A DNA stretch of 64,000 nt from Variovorax sp. WS11 (GTDB taxonomy: Bacteria; Pseudomonadota; Gammaproteobacteria; Burkholderiales; Burkholderiaceae_C). Location of the stretch: assembly GCF_010499245.1 (NCBI RefSeq), contig NZ_JAAGOW010000005.1:744001-808000 (forward strand), written 5' to 3'. The number at the start of each line of letters is the position of its first letter. Within the stretch, counting starts at the first letter, position 1. Of the stretch, positions 50,450-58,982 are shown one piece after another. The translations under genes and the position numbers were made by a program. The notes under the pieces are model-generated. The model did no database searches, was not told where the DNA came from, and was given only the letters and a program-made list of their open reading frames with translations.

Positions 50450-52165
50450 ATGACGACCAACGGAACCTGGGACGAGGCCTTCGACTTCGTCATCGTCGGC
50501 AGCGGCGGCGGCTCGATGTGCGCCGCGCTCGCGGCCAAGCAATTGGGCAAGCGCGCGCTGATCGTCGAGAAGCAGCCCCTCATCGGCGGCTCGACCGGCT
50601 TTTCCGGCGGCGTCTGGTGGGTGCCGAACAACCCGGTGATGAAGCGCGCCGGCGTGGCCGACAGTGCCGAGCGCGCGCGGCAGTATCTCGACGCGGCCGT
50701 CACCTACCAAGGCCCGGGCACCACCCCCGCGCGGCGCGACGCCTTCCTGCGCAACGGCCCGAAGATGGTCGAGTTCCTCGAGGACCAGGGCATGAAGTTC
50801 GTCTATGCCGACGGCTGGTCCGACTACTACGACGAGCTGCCCGGCGGCGAAGCGCGCGGCCGCTCGCTCTTGGCCGAGCTCTTCGACACGCGCGAGCTGG
50901 GCGAGTGGGAGTCGAAGCTGTCGCGCTACAAGGGCTTCAGCCTGCCGCTGCCGACCGACCAGTTCCCGTCGCTGATGCTGGCCAAGCGCACCTGGCGGGG
51001 CAAGAAGACCGCACTGTCGATGGTCGGGCGCATGCTGAAGGGCAAGCTGACCGGCCGCCGGCTCGCCGGCGCCGGCGCGGCGATCCAGGGCCGCATGCTG
51101 CAGATCGCGCTGCGCGAGCAGCTGCCGATCTGGACCGGCTCGGCCCTCGCGCAATTCATCGTCGACGGCGATCGCGTTGCAGGCGTCGCCGTGCAGCGCG
51201 GCGGCCGGCTGGTGCGCGTGCAGGCGCGCCATGGCGTGCTGATGAACGTCGGCGGCTTCTCGCGCAGCGCGTCGATGCGCCAGCGCTTCCAGCCCCACCC
51301 GAACTCGGCCACCTGGACCAATGCCAACCCCGGCGACACCGGCGAGGCGATCGAGCTGGCCATGGCGCTCGGCGCCGCCGTGGACTGCATGGACGAGGCC
51401 TGGTGGGTCGTGACCTCGCTCGCGCCGGACGGCCAGCCGCCCAAGCCCGGCGGCTATGCGGCCGACGGCACGCCGCTGCCCTTCATGCACCACCTCGACC
51501 TGTCGCTGCCGTACTCGATGATGGTCGACCAGCTCGGCGAGCGCTTCTGCGACGAGGCCGGTGCCTACATGGAGATCGGCCAGCGCATGTACCGGCGCGA
51601 GCGCGAGACCGGCAAGGCCGTGCCGAGCTGGGTCATCATGGACAGCCGCCAGCGCGCCTACTACCCCTGGGGCACCGCGCAACCCGGCCAGGTGCCCGAT
51701 GAATGGCTCAAGAGCGGCTACATGATCAAGGCCGAGTCGATCGGCGAGCTGGTGGAGAAGACCGGCATCGACGGGCCCGGGCTGGCACGCACCCTCGAGC
51801 GCTTCAACGGCTTCTGCCGCAGCGGCATCGACAGCGATTTCGGCCGCGGCTCGCGCGCCTTCGACCGTTGCCACGGCGACCCGACCGTGACGCCGAATCC
51901 CAATCTCGGCGCCATCGAGAAGCCGCCGTTCTACGCGGTGCGCATGTACCCCGGCGACGTCGGCACCGCCGGCGGCGTGGTCACCGACGAGCATGCCCGC
52001 GTGCTGCGGGAGGACGGCTCGGCCATCCCGGGCCTCTATGCCACCGGCAACTGCACCGCCTCGGTGGTCGGGCGCTCCTATCCCGGCGCGGGCGCAAGCA
52101 TCGGCGCCTCCTTCACCTTCGGCTACATCGCCGCGCATCACGCACTGGGCGCCGCGGCGCCATGA
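50450..52165 (+). CDS. FAD-dependent dehydrogenase, 3-ketosteroid-delta1-dehydrogenase-like
   Basis: A 571-residue flavoprotein of the fumarate-reductase/KstD group. The FAD loop is FVIVGSGGGSMCAALAAKQLG, with LIGGSTGFSGGVWW the second FAD motif; late segments ANPGDTGEAIELAMALGA, AVRMYPGDVGTAGGVVTDE and YATGNCTASVVGRSYPGAG match. Members introduce a double bond next to a ketone in a ring. It begins 8 bases after the Rieske stop and is the only recognised ring-specific dehydrogenase of the cluster, favouring an alicyclic or steroid-like substrate. Confidence 0.92.
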   Translation: MTTNGTWDEAFDFVIVGSGGGSMCAALAAKQLGKRALIVEKQPLIGGSTGFSGGVWWVPNNPVMKRAGVADSAERARQYLDAAVTYQGPGTTPARRDAFLRNGPKMVEFLEDQGMKFVYADGWSDYYDELPGGEARGRSLLAELFDTRELGEWESKLSRYKGFSLPLPTDQFPSLMLAKRTWRGKKTALSMVGRMLKGKLTGRRLAGAGAAIQGRMLQIALREQLPIWTGSALAQFIVDGDRVAGVAVQRGGRLVRVQARHGVLMNVGGFSRSASMRQRFQPHPNSATWTNANPGDTGEAIELAMALGAAVDCMDEAWWVVTSLAPDGQPPKPGGYAADGTPLPFMHHLDLSLPYSMMVDQLGERFCDEAGAYMEIGQRMYRRERETGKAVPSWVIMDSRQRAYYPWGTAQPGQVPDEWLKSGYMIKAESIGELVEKTGIDGPGLARTLERFNGFCRSGIDSDFGRGSRAFDRCHGDPTVTPNPNLGAIEKPPFYAVRMYPGDVGTAGGVVTDEHARVLREDGSAIPGLYATGNCTASVVGRSYPGAGASIGASFTFGYIAAHHALGAAAP

Positions 52166-52184
52166 CATCGAGCAGGAACCATCC

Positions 52185-53168
52185 ATGACACCCGACACAC
52201 GCATCGACCAGGCCATCCTGGTCGACATCTACCGCCGCATGGCCCTGATCCAGCGCAGCGACGATCGCTTTCGCGCCGTCATCAAGGCCGGCAAGATCGT
52301 CGCGCCGTACTACTCGCCGCGCGGGCAGGAGGCGATCCCCGCCGCGGTGTCGGTGAACCTCACCAACGAGGACACCATCTGCACCATCTACCGCGGCATC
52401 CACGACATGCTCGCCAAGGGCGTGCCGTCGAAACTGCTGTGGGCGGAGATTGCCGGCAAGGCGACCGGCACCTGCAAGGGCAAGGGCGGCCCGATGCACA
52501 TCACGCACCCGGAGTCCGGCGTGATGGTGACGACAGGCATCGTCGGCAGCAGCATGCCGATCGCCAACGGCCTGGCGCTGGCGGCGCAGATCCGCGGGCA
52601 GAAGCATGTGTCCGTTGCGTATTTCGGCGACGGCGCCTCGAACATCGGCGCCTTCCACGAGGCGCTGAACATGGCGGCGGTCTGGAAGCTGCCGGTGATC
52701 TTCGTCTGCCAGAACAACGGCTATGGCGAGCACACGCGCTACGAGCTGGCCACTTCCGCCAAGCAGATCTCCGACCGCGCCGCCGGCTACCAGATGCCTG
52801 GCGTCACGATCGACGGCAACGACCCGCTGGCGGTGTATGCCGCGGCGCGCGAGGCCGTCAGCCGGGCGCGCGCGGGCGAAGGTCCGACGCTGATCGAGGC
52901 CAAGACTTTCCGCTTCCATGGCCATGTTTTCGGCGATGCGGACGCCTACATGGCGCCGGGAGAGAAGGAGGCTGCGATGGCGAGGGACCCGGTGCCGCGC
53001 TTTCGCAGCTGGCTGATCGAAGGAGGCGTGGCCGAATCGGAGCTCGCGGCGCTCGAATCGGCGATCGATCGCGAGATCGACGAGGCCGTGGCCTTCGCGC
53101 TGGAAAGCCCCGTGCCGGACCTCTCGGAGTTGCAGCGTGATGTGCTGGCCGAGGAGCTTGCCCAATGA
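52185..53168 (+). CDS. Thiamine-diphosphate 2-oxoacid/acyloin dehydrogenase E1 alpha subunit
   Basis: A 327-residue E1 alpha. The TPP-binding motif is YFGDGASNIGAFHEALNMAAVWKLPVIFVCQNN; the phosphorylation-loop-like part KTFRFHGHVFGDADAY follows. The length fits acetoin-dehydrogenase alpha (AcoA) and tetrameric pyruvate-dehydrogenase E1. The next gene, overlapping by 4 bases, is the beta subunit. With the split E2 it forms an oxidative acyl-transferring complex. In a cluster of oxygenases, cleavage of an acyloin (vicinal hydroxyketone) is a plausible alternative to 2-oxoacid oxidation. Confidence 0.93.
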   Translation: MTPDTRIDQAILVDIYRRMALIQRSDDRFRAVIKAGKIVAPYYSPRGQEAIPAAVSVNLTNEDTICTIYRGIHDMLAKGVPSKLLWAEIAGKATGTCKGKGGPMHITHPESGVMVTTGIVGSSMPIANGLALAAQIRGQKHVSVAYFGDGASNIGAFHEALNMAAVWKLPVIFVCQNNGYGEHTRYELATSAKQISDRAAGYQMPGVTIDGNDPLAVYAAAREAVSRARAGEGPTLIEAKTFRFHGHVFGDADAYMAPGEKEAAMARDPVPRFRSWLIEGGVAESELAALESAIDREIDEAVAFALESPVPDLSELQRDVLAEELAQ

Positions 53169-54175
53169 ATACCGCCACCGCCGTGCTCGACAAGGTCAAG
53201 CCCATGAACACGATCCAGGCCGTCAACCTGGCCCTCGACGAGGCGATGGGCCTGGACCCGAACGTCATCCTGCTCGGCGAGGACATCGCCGATGGCCAGG
53301 AAGGCGGCATCGTCGGCGTGACCAAGGGCCTGTCGAGCAAGTACGGCAACTCGCGCGTGCGCTCCACGCCGATCTCCGAGCAGGCCATCATCGGCGCGGC
53401 GATCGGCGCGTCGATCGTCGGCATGCGGCCGGTGGCGGAGATCATGCTGATGAACTTCACCACGGTGGCGATGGACATGATCGTCAACCATGCGGCCAAG
53501 CTGCGCTACATGTCGGGCGGGCAGACGCACGTGCCGATCACGATCCGCACGATGACCGGCGCCGGCTTCGGCACCGGCGGCCAGCATGCCGACTACCTCG
53601 AGGCCTGGTTCGCACACACCGCCGGCATGAAGGTGGTGGCGCCGTCCTCGCCGGCCGATGCCTACGGGCTGATGCTGTCGTGCATCTTCGACGAGGACCC
53701 CTGCCTCTTCATCGAGAACATGCCGAGCTACTGGACGCCGGGCGCGCCGCCGCAGGTCGGCCAGCGTATTCCGCTCGGCCAGGCGAAGGTGCTGCGCGAA
53801 GGCAGCGACGTGACCGTGATCAGCTACAGCCGCATGGTGCAGGACTGCGCCGCGGTGGCCGAGAAACTGGCCAAGGAAGGCATCCAGGTCGAGCTGATCG
53901 ACCTGCGCACCATCTCGCCGCTCGACCAGGCAACCCTGCTGCGCTCGGTCGCGAAGACGCGGCGCGCGGTGGTCGTGCACGAGGCGGTGCGCCGCTTCGG
54001 CGTCGGTGCCGAGATCGCCGCGCTGCTGCACGAACATCTGTTCGGCGAGCTGAAGGCGCCGGTGCAGCGCGTCGGCGCCAACCACTCGCCGGTCCCGTTC
54101 TCGAAGACGCTGGAGATGGCCCATGTGCCGCAGCCCGCGACGATCGAGGCGGCGATCCGCAAGACGCTGGACTGA
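53165..54175 (+). CDS. Thiamine-diphosphate 2-oxoacid/acyloin dehydrogenase E1 beta subunit
   Basis: A 336-residue E1 beta. Typical segments are ILLGEDIADGQEGGIVGVTKGL, STPISEQAIIGAAIGASIVGMRPVAEIM with the conserved Glu, and the C-terminal transketolase-like domain VELIDLRTISPLDQATLLRSV. The start overlaps the alpha stop by 4 bases (ATGA). The length matches AcoB. Cytoplasmic; pairs with the alpha subunit to hold TPP at the interface. Confidence 0.94.
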   Translation: MNTATAVLDKVKPMNTIQAVNLALDEAMGLDPNVILLGEDIADGQEGGIVGVTKGLSSKYGNSRVRSTPISEQAIIGAAIGASIVGMRPVAEIMLMNFTTVAMDMIVNHAAKLRYMSGGQTHVPITIRTMTGAGFGTGGQHADYLEAWFAHTAGMKVVAPSSPADAYGLMLSCIFDEDPCLFIENMPSYWTPGAPPQVGQRIPLGQAKVLREGSDVTVISYSRMVQDCAAVAEKLAKEGIQVELIDLRTISPLDQATLLRSVAKTRRAVVVHEAVRRFGVGAEIAALLHEHLFGELKAPVQRVGANHSPVPFSKTLEMAHVPQPATIEAAIRKTLD

Positions 54176-54203
54176 AAACTCACCAACGACCGAGGACATC
54201 CCC

Positions 54204-54434
54204 GTGGCCACCCAGGTTCTGCTCCCCAAGATCGGCTTCTCCATGAACGAGGCGACGCTCGCCGAATGGATGGCCGAAGACGGCACCGCCGTCACCGAAG
54301 GCCAGCCGCTGTATGCGCTGGAAAGCGACAAGTCCGTGCAGGAGGTCGAGTCGCCTGCGACCGGCACGCTGAAGATCGTGGCCCGCGTCGGCGAGGTCTA
54401 CGAGGTCGGCGCACTGCTGGCCGAAATCGCATGA
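54204..54434 (+). CDS. Free-standing lipoyl (biotinyl-lipoyl) domain protein
   Basis: A 76-residue single lipoyl domain with start GTG at 54204 after GAGGAC. LLPKIGFSMNEATLAEWMAEDG is the first half, and LESDKSVQEVESPATGTL holds the lipoylated Lys; VGEVYEVGALLAEIA ends the domain. Normally this domain is fused to the E2 core. Here its stop overlaps the E2 core gene by 4 bases, so the two parts are made together but as separate chains. Confidence 0.9.
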   Translation: MATQVLLPKIGFSMNEATLAEWMAEDGTAVTEGQPLYALESDKSVQEVESPATGTLKIVARVGEVYEVGALLAEIA

Positions 54435-55159
54435 TCGGTGCCGACCTTCCGGCCTGGCCCGTGGTCGACTTCGCCGTCTTCGGCGAGGTCGAGCTCAAGC
54501 CGCTGTCGCGCATCCAGGGCCTGACAGCGGGGTTCCTGTCGCGCAACTGGCTGAGCATTCCCCACGTCACGCACCAGGACGACGCGGACATCACTGCGGT
54601 CGAAGCGCTGCGCGCGACGCTGGCGCCCCGGCCCAGCGCGCTGGCCTTCTTCGCGAAGGCGCTGGTGTCGGGGCTGAAGGCCTTCCCGCAGTTCAACGCC
54701 TCGCTGGACGCGAGCGGCCGGAACCTCGTGCTCAAGAAGTACTTCCACATCGGCGTCGCGATCGACACGCCGCGCGGGCTCGTGGTCGGCGTGGTGCGCG
54801 ATTGCGACCGCAAGCCACTCGCCGACGTCGCGGCCGACATCTCGGCCCTGTCGGCCAAGGCGCGGGGGCGCGGACTGCCGATGAGCGACATGGAGGGTGG
54901 CTGCATCTCGATCAGCTCGCTCGGCGGCATCGGCGGCACCGGCTTCACGCCGATCGTCAACGCGCCCGAGGTCGCGATCCTCGGCATTGCCAAGGCGGAA
55001 TGGAAGCCTCGCCGCGCTTCGGACGACGCGATCGAATGGCGGTTGAAAGCGCCGCTCTCGCTGAGCTACGACCACCGCGTGATCAATGGCGCCGACGCGG
55101 CGCGCTTCCTGCGGCACCTGGACGAAGTGCTCGCCGAGCCGAAGCAGCTGCTCGCCTGA
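54431..55159 (+). CDS. E2 acyltransferase catalytic core without lipoyl or subunit-binding domain
   Basis: A 242-residue protein equal to the E2 catalytic domain only. KPLSRIQGLTAGFLSRNWLSIPHVTHQDDADIT is the start of the domain; LVVGVVRDCDRKPL and GCISISSLGGIGGTGFTPIVNAPEVAILG are conserved. The active site reads SYDHRVINGADAARF with His and, in place of the usual Asp, Asn, as in some known E2p enzymes such as Azotobacter. Peripheral-subunit-binding domain is absent, so E1/E3 recruitment must differ. No E3 gene lies in the window. Confidence 0.92.
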   Translation: MIGADLPAWPVVDFAVFGEVELKPLSRIQGLTAGFLSRNWLSIPHVTHQDDADITAVEALRATLAPRPSALAFFAKALVSGLKAFPQFNASLDASGRNLVLKKYFHIGVAIDTPRGLVVGVVRDCDRKPLADVAADISALSAKARGRGLPMSDMEGGCISISSLGGIGGTGFTPIVNAPEVAILGIAKAEWKPRRASDDAIEWRLKAPLSLSYDHRVINGADAARFLRHLDEVLAEPKQLLA

Positions 55160-55180
55160 GTCAGCCCCGCGAGCCGCGCG

Positions 55181-56782
55181 TCAACGCGCATCCTCCAGGA
55201 TCAGATCGGCCGCGCGCCAGGCCATCGCCATCACGGGACCATTGGTGTTGCCGGCGGGCATGCTCGGTGCGATCGACAGGTCCATCACGCGGAGCGCCTC
55301 GACGCCGCGCACCTTGAGCCGCGGATCGACGACGCTGTGCTCGTCACCGCCCATGCGGCAGGTGCCGCAGGCGTGGTAGCCGCTCTGGCCGCCGCTGCGG
55401 AAGGCGTCCAGGATCTGTTCGTCGCTCTGCACCGCCGGGCCCGGCCGCGTCTCCGCGACGATCAGCGGCGCCAGGCTCGGCTGTTCCGCGACCTTGCGCA
55501 TGAAGCGCATCGAGGCAATCGCGATGCGGCGGTCTTCCTCCTCGGCCAGGTAGTTCGGATCGACCTCGGCCGGCACGTCCGCATCGGGCGACACGATGCG
55601 CAGATGGCCCTCGCTGCGCGGCCGCAGCCCGTAGCTGAAGAACTGCATGCCGGGGAAGTCTTCCATCGCCATGCCGCCCGCCGCGAAATCGAGCGAGAAG
55701 GGGCACATCATCAGCTGTGCGTCGGCTCGCGCGGCGCCGGGCAGCGATCGGTAGAAGCCGCCGACCGGATACGAGCCCGTCGCCATCACGCCGCTGCGCG
55801 TGGAGAGGTACTTGGTGGCATTGAGGCCGAGGCGCCAGCCGCTGAACTCGCGGTTCTGGGAATGACGCCAGTCGGCGAGCCGCCATTGCGCCATGTACAG
55901 CAGGTGTTCCTGCAGGTGGCGCCCGACGGCCGGGTTGTGCGCCACCAGCCGGATTCCCAGTGAGCGGAGATGCTCGCCATCACCCACGCCGGACAGCTGC
56001 AGCAGGCGCGGCGATCGCAATGCACCGCCGCAGAGAATGAGCTCGCGCGCCGCATCGAAGCGCCGCACGTGGCCGTCGACCACCGCCTCGACGCCGATAG
56101 CCCGCCGGCCTTCGAACAGCACGCGGACGACCCGCGTGCCGGTGAGCACCCTGAGGTTGGCGCGGGATCGCACCGGCGCGAGGAAGGCGGCGGCGGCGCT
56201 CTGCCGCACCCCGTCGCGGATCGTGTAGCTCAGGTAGGCGATGCCTTCGTGATCGAGGCGATTGAGGTCCTCGCGGCGCTCGAGGCCCAGGTGCGCGCAG
56301 GCGGCGATCGTGGCTTCGGCCAGCTCGCTGCGCTCGGCATGGGGCGTTACCTTCAGCGGCCCGCCGGCACCGCGCAGCTCGTCGGCGCCGAGTGCGTGGT
56401 CTTCCATCGCCTTGAAGCGCTTCGCCATCTCGTCCCAGCCCCAGCCGGTGGCGCCCTGCAAGGCCCACGCGTCGTAGTCCGCAGGGTGGCCGCGCACGTA
56501 GACCATGCCGTTGATCGCGCTCGATCCGCCCAGCATCTTCCCGCGCGCCCACACCTCCTGCCGCCCGCGGTTGCCGGCGTGGGGTGCCACCGGCGTGTAG
56601 TCGGCATGCTTCGGGTCGGCGAGCAGCTTGCCGAAGCCCTTGGGCATGGCGATCAGGGGGCTGCTGTCCTCGGGGCCGGCTTCGATCAGAAGCACTCGAT
56701 GAGCCGGGTTTTCGCTGAGGCGGTTGGCCAGCACGCAGCCGGCCGAGCCCGCGCCGACGATGAGGTAGGTCGCCTCGCTCAT
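55181..56782 (-). CDS. GMC-family FAD oxidoreductase
   Basis: A 533-residue glucose-methanol-choline oxidoreductase. The FAD motif is YLIVGAGSAGCVLANRLSE, the GMC signatures GKMLGGSSAINGMVYVRGH and ILCGGALRSPRLLQLSGVG, and the catalytic His lies in SGGQSGYHACGTCRMG; VMDLSIAPSMPAGNTNGPVMAMAWRAADLI ends it. It oxidises an alcohol to an aldehyde or ketone. The ATG at 56782 overlaps the P450 stop by 4 bases, so it uses the same message and probably oxidises the alcohol made by the P450. It converges with the E2 core gene. Confidence 0.93.
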   Translation of the reverse strand: MSEATYLIVGAGSAGCVLANRLSENPAHRVLLIEAGPEDSSPLIAMPKGFGKLLADPKHADYTPVAPHAGNRGRQEVWARGKMLGGSSAINGMVYVRGHPADYDAWALQGATGWGWDEMAKRFKAMEDHALGADELRGAGGPLKVTPHAERSELAEATIAACAHLGLERREDLNRLDHEGIAYLSYTIRDGVRQSAAAAFLAPVRSRANLRVLTGTRVVRVLFEGRRAIGVEAVVDGHVRRFDAARELILCGGALRSPRLLQLSGVGDGEHLRSLGIRLVAHNPAVGRHLQEHLLYMAQWRLADWRHSQNREFSGWRLGLNATKYLSTRSGVMATGSYPVGGFYRSLPGAARADAQLMMCPFSLDFAAGGMAMEDFPGMQFFSYGLRPRSEGHLRIVSPDADVPAEVDPNYLAEEEDRRIAIASMRFMRKVAEQPSLAPLIVAETRPGPAVQSDEQILDAFRSGGQSGYHACGTCRMGGDEHSVVDPRLKVRGVEALRVMDLSIAPSMPAGNTNGPVMAMAWRAADLILEDAR

Positions 56783-58032
56783 GCCAGCGCGCCGTCGAAG
56801 CGCACGTGGATGTGCTTGGGCACGCGCATCATCGTGCCCTGGATGCGCGGCGGCGGCATGTCGGGGTCGAGCCGCAAGTTCGGCAGCTGGTCGAGGATCG
56901 CGTTCAGCGCCCGCGTCATCTCGACGCGCGCGAGGTGCTGGCCGATGCACACATGGGGCCCGGACGCAAATGCGAAGTGGCGCTGCTTCCTGCGGAAGAT
57001 GTCGAAGCGGTCGGGATCCTCGAAGCGCGAGGGATCGCGGTTCGCCGAGCCCGACGCCACCGACAGGCAGGCGCCTGCCGGCAGCTTCACGCCGCACAGT
57101 TCGGTGTCGACCGAGGGTGTGCGCGTCGCGATCAGCACGGGGCCGTCCCAGCGCAAGGCTTCCTCGATCGCCTGCGGGATCAGCGAGCGGTCCTTCCGCA
57201 CGGCCTCGAGCTGGTCCGGGTGGGTCAGCAGCCCGGTCAGCAGGATGCTCGTGCCCCGGTAGGTGGTGTCGCCGCCGGCGTTGACGAGCTGGCGCAGGAA
57301 GGAGACCAGGATCTCTTCGGGCAGGGACTCGCCGTCGACCTCGGCATGGGCCAGCAGGCTCACGAGGTCGTCGCCCGGGTGCGCGCGGCGCTCCTGCAGC
57401 AGGGCCTTGAAGTACACGCCCAGCTTGTGCGACGCCTCGGTGCCGTGCGCCACGTCGTGCGACACCACCGTCTGCGCGATCGCCAGCTTGTGGAAGATGC
57501 CGACGTCTTCCGGCGGCAGGTTCAGCTGTCGGTAGATGATCTGGAAAGGGTAGTGGTGGGTGAACTCCTGCACCAGATCGGCCCGGCCGCGGCCGCTGAA
57601 CTTCTGCATCAGCGACGCCACGACGGGATCGACCAGCGTCTCGCCCCAGGCCGACACCCTGTTCGGCAGAAAAGCCTTCTGGAAAATCTTGCGATAGCGC
57701 GGATGGTCCGGCGCATCCATCGTGCTCACGCTGCGGCCGAAGGAGATGCCCAGGTTGCGCGCATAGACGCCGTTCGAATAGGTCTGCGGATCCAGGAAGA
57801 CCTTCTCGACCGCGTCGTAGCCGAGCACCAGGTACGCCGGCAGATCGGCCATCGTCACGTCGGGATGGAGGCCCAGCGCCGTGCGGTAGTCGAAGGCATG
57901 CACCGGCCCCTGTTCGCGCCACCGGGCGAGCTGCGGGTAGGGGTCGTCGTGTGCGCCGAACGAAGCGTCGTCGGAGACGAAGGGGTCGTAGGCGGGGTCG
58001 TCGAAATCCTGAATGCGGGGAAGCGCGCCCAT
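56779..58032 (-). CDS. Cytochrome P450, bacterial class I type
   Basis: A 417-residue soluble P450. The oxygen-binding I-helix motif is LVNAGGDTTYRG (252-257 AGGDTT), ExxR is Glu291-Arg294 (EEALRWDGP), and the haem Cys362 lies in FAFASGPHVCIGQHLARVEM. The length and soluble N-terminus fit ferredoxin-dependent bacterial P450s. Its partners are probably the ferredoxin and reductase at 60218-61815. It is the first gene of the minus unit with the GMC oxidoreductase, under operator copy C. Confidence 0.95.
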   Translation of the reverse strand: MGALPRIQDFDDPAYDPFVSDDASFGAHDDPYPQLARWREQGPVHAFDYRTALGLHPDVTMADLPAYLVLGYDAVEKVFLDPQTYSNGVYARNLGISFGRSVSTMDAPDHPRYRKIFQKAFLPNRVSAWGETLVDPVVASLMQKFSGRGRADLVQEFTHHYPFQIIYRQLNLPPEDVGIFHKLAIAQTVVSHDVAHGTEASHKLGVYFKALLQERRAHPGDDLVSLLAHAEVDGESLPEEILVSFLRQLVNAGGDTTYRGTSILLTGLLTHPDQLEAVRKDRSLIPQAIEEALRWDGPVLIATRTPSVDTELCGVKLPAGACLSVASGSANRDPSRFEDPDRFDIFRRKQRHFAFASGPHVCIGQHLARVEMTRALNAILDQLPNLRLDPDMPPPRIQGTMMRVPKHIHVRFDGALA

Positions 58033-58079
58033 GGTGATCCTGCTCTCGGGTTATCCCGAATCATGAAGACTTGATTTCA

Positions 58080-58090
58080 GAATAGCATTC
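58080..58090. promoter_or_regulatory. Regulon operator copy C
   Basis: GAATAGCATTC, with ATTTCA before and AACAAAC after. It lies 47 bases upstream of the P450 ATG (minus strand), close to TAGACG and TATTCT promoter-like hexamers. A further AGAACGTCTAG half-match lies 6 bases beyond it. Confidence 0.6.
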
Positions 58091-58202
58091 AACAAACAGA
58101 ACGTCTAGCCTGCGAATAGTCGCACGGTGTTGGTCTGGCTGCCGGCCTTGTCGACGGTGCGCGCCCTGTCGCGCCACGGCGGGGTCGCCTGAGGAGACGG
58201 AA

Positions 58203-58448
58203 ATGCTCAGTGGTCTGAAAGTGTTGGCAATCGGTGCGGCAGTGGGCGTGTTCGGGTCGCTCGGCTATCTGAAGTCCGACGCGTCCGATGGTGCGCGTGC
58301 GGCAGCCCCTTCGAAGGCCGAAGTCTGCCGGGCGGGCGGCATCAACCTGCCCGCTTCGACGGCCCAGGATTGCTATAGGGAGATGGTCCATGCCTATGGC
58401 TATCTCGGAGGCTCCATCGGGCAGGTGTTCGCGGCATCGCGCCGCTGA
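58203..58448 (+). CDS. Small membrane or secreted protein, unknown
   Basis: An 81-residue protein. A Gly-rich hydrophobic N-terminus (LKVLAIGAAVGVFGSLGYL) is a membrane anchor or signal; the rest has two Cys (EVCRAGG, AQDCYREM) and a Gly/Tyr-rich end. GGAG precedes the ATG. Not recognised. It does not clearly belong to the regulon, although it lies inside it. Confidence 0.6.
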   Translation: MLSGLKVLAIGAAVGVFGSLGYLKSDASDGARAAAPSKAEVCRAGGINLPASTAQDCYREMVHAYGYLGGSIGQVFAASRR

Positions 58449-58463
58449 GCACGCGGTCTTGCT

Positions 58464-58483
58464 CCTTCCCCTTCCGGGGAAGG
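58464..58483. repeat. Short GC hairpin, REP-like
   Basis: CCTTCCCC, 4-base loop, GGGGAAGG: a perfect 8-bp stem. With the hairpin at 58537 it makes a pair of the dispersed repeat type found between genes in Comamonadaceae. The space 58449-58738 holds no gene. Confidence 0.6.
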
Positions 58484-58536
58484 CGGGGATGGGGGCAGCG
58501 GCCTGTCCGTGGTGACGCAGCGTGCCCCACTTCCAA

Positions 58537-58557
58537 CCCTCCCCCGAAAGGGGAGGG
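58537..58557. repeat. Short GC hairpin, REP-like
   Basis: CCCTCCCC, 5-base loop CGAAA, GGGGAGGG: a perfect 8-bp stem. No T-run follows, so it is not a classical terminator, but it may stop or protect the transcript of the upstream small gene. Confidence 0.6.
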
Positions 58558-58699
58558 AGTCAATGCCAGGGCGGCTCCCGCACTTGCAGCTCAACGCGTC
58601 GAATCCTTCCCCCAAATTAAATGCCGCGACCGCGCATGGCGTCGGGTTGCACCGACCTGCCAAGGCCTGTCGCAAAGCATTTGCAATGTTCTAAAATCA

Positions 58700-58710
58700 G
58701 ACTATCATTC
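58700..58710. promoter_or_regulatory. Regulon operator copy D
   Basis: GACTATCATTC, with AATCA before it, differs from copies A-C mainly in the left half. It overlaps a TATCAT -10-like hexamer (58703-58708), 16 bases after TTGCAA, upstream of the small protein and CoA-transferase operon. Confidence 0.55.
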
Positions 58711-58738
58711 GACTATACGAACATCGATGGGGACTCCT

Positions 58739-58966
58739 ATGAACAGCCTGCAATTCGATTCGAACGACCCGTTGACCGAACTCGTCGCGTTCAAGTGGCT
58801 GATGGCGGAGCGCGGATGGTGGGTGGATGTGCCGCGCTTCCGGCGCGACATGGTGTACGCCCAGGAGTGTGCGCAGAGGGCGGCCGAGAGCGGCCTGGAA
58901 CTGCTCGCGCGCAGCAGCGCCGCCTTGCTGGCGCAGATGCCGCGACCGACACTGCAGGGAACCTGA
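58739..58966 (+). CDS. Small unknown protein, first gene of the CoA-transferase/P450-redox operon
   Basis: A 75-residue protein from the ATG at 58739; an ATG at 58727 gives 79. It is soluble and helical: LTELVAFKWLMAERGWWVDVPRFRRDMVYAQECAQRAAESG. Not recognised. It is followed after 16 bases by the CoA-transferase and lies under operator copy D, so it belongs to the regulon. It may help an enzyme of the pathway, as small helper proteins often do. Confidence 0.6.
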   Translation: MNSLQFDSNDPLTELVAFKWLMAERGWWVDVPRFRRDMVYAQECAQRAAESGLELLARSSAALLAQMPRPTLQGT

Positions 58967-58982
58967 CTCTCACCTCCCTGCC

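Noticed and set aside
54431..55159. Asn in place of the catalytic Asp in the E2 active-site motif taken as a sign of inactivity
   Set aside because: The same DHRVINGA form is known from active bacterial E2p enzymes such as that of Azotobacter, so it is not evidence of loss of function.
55181..57922. Fusion of the GMC oxidoreductase with 380 more residues
   Set aside because: The extra part is the P450 gene read in another frame. The ATG at 56782 overlaps the P450 stop by 4 bases.
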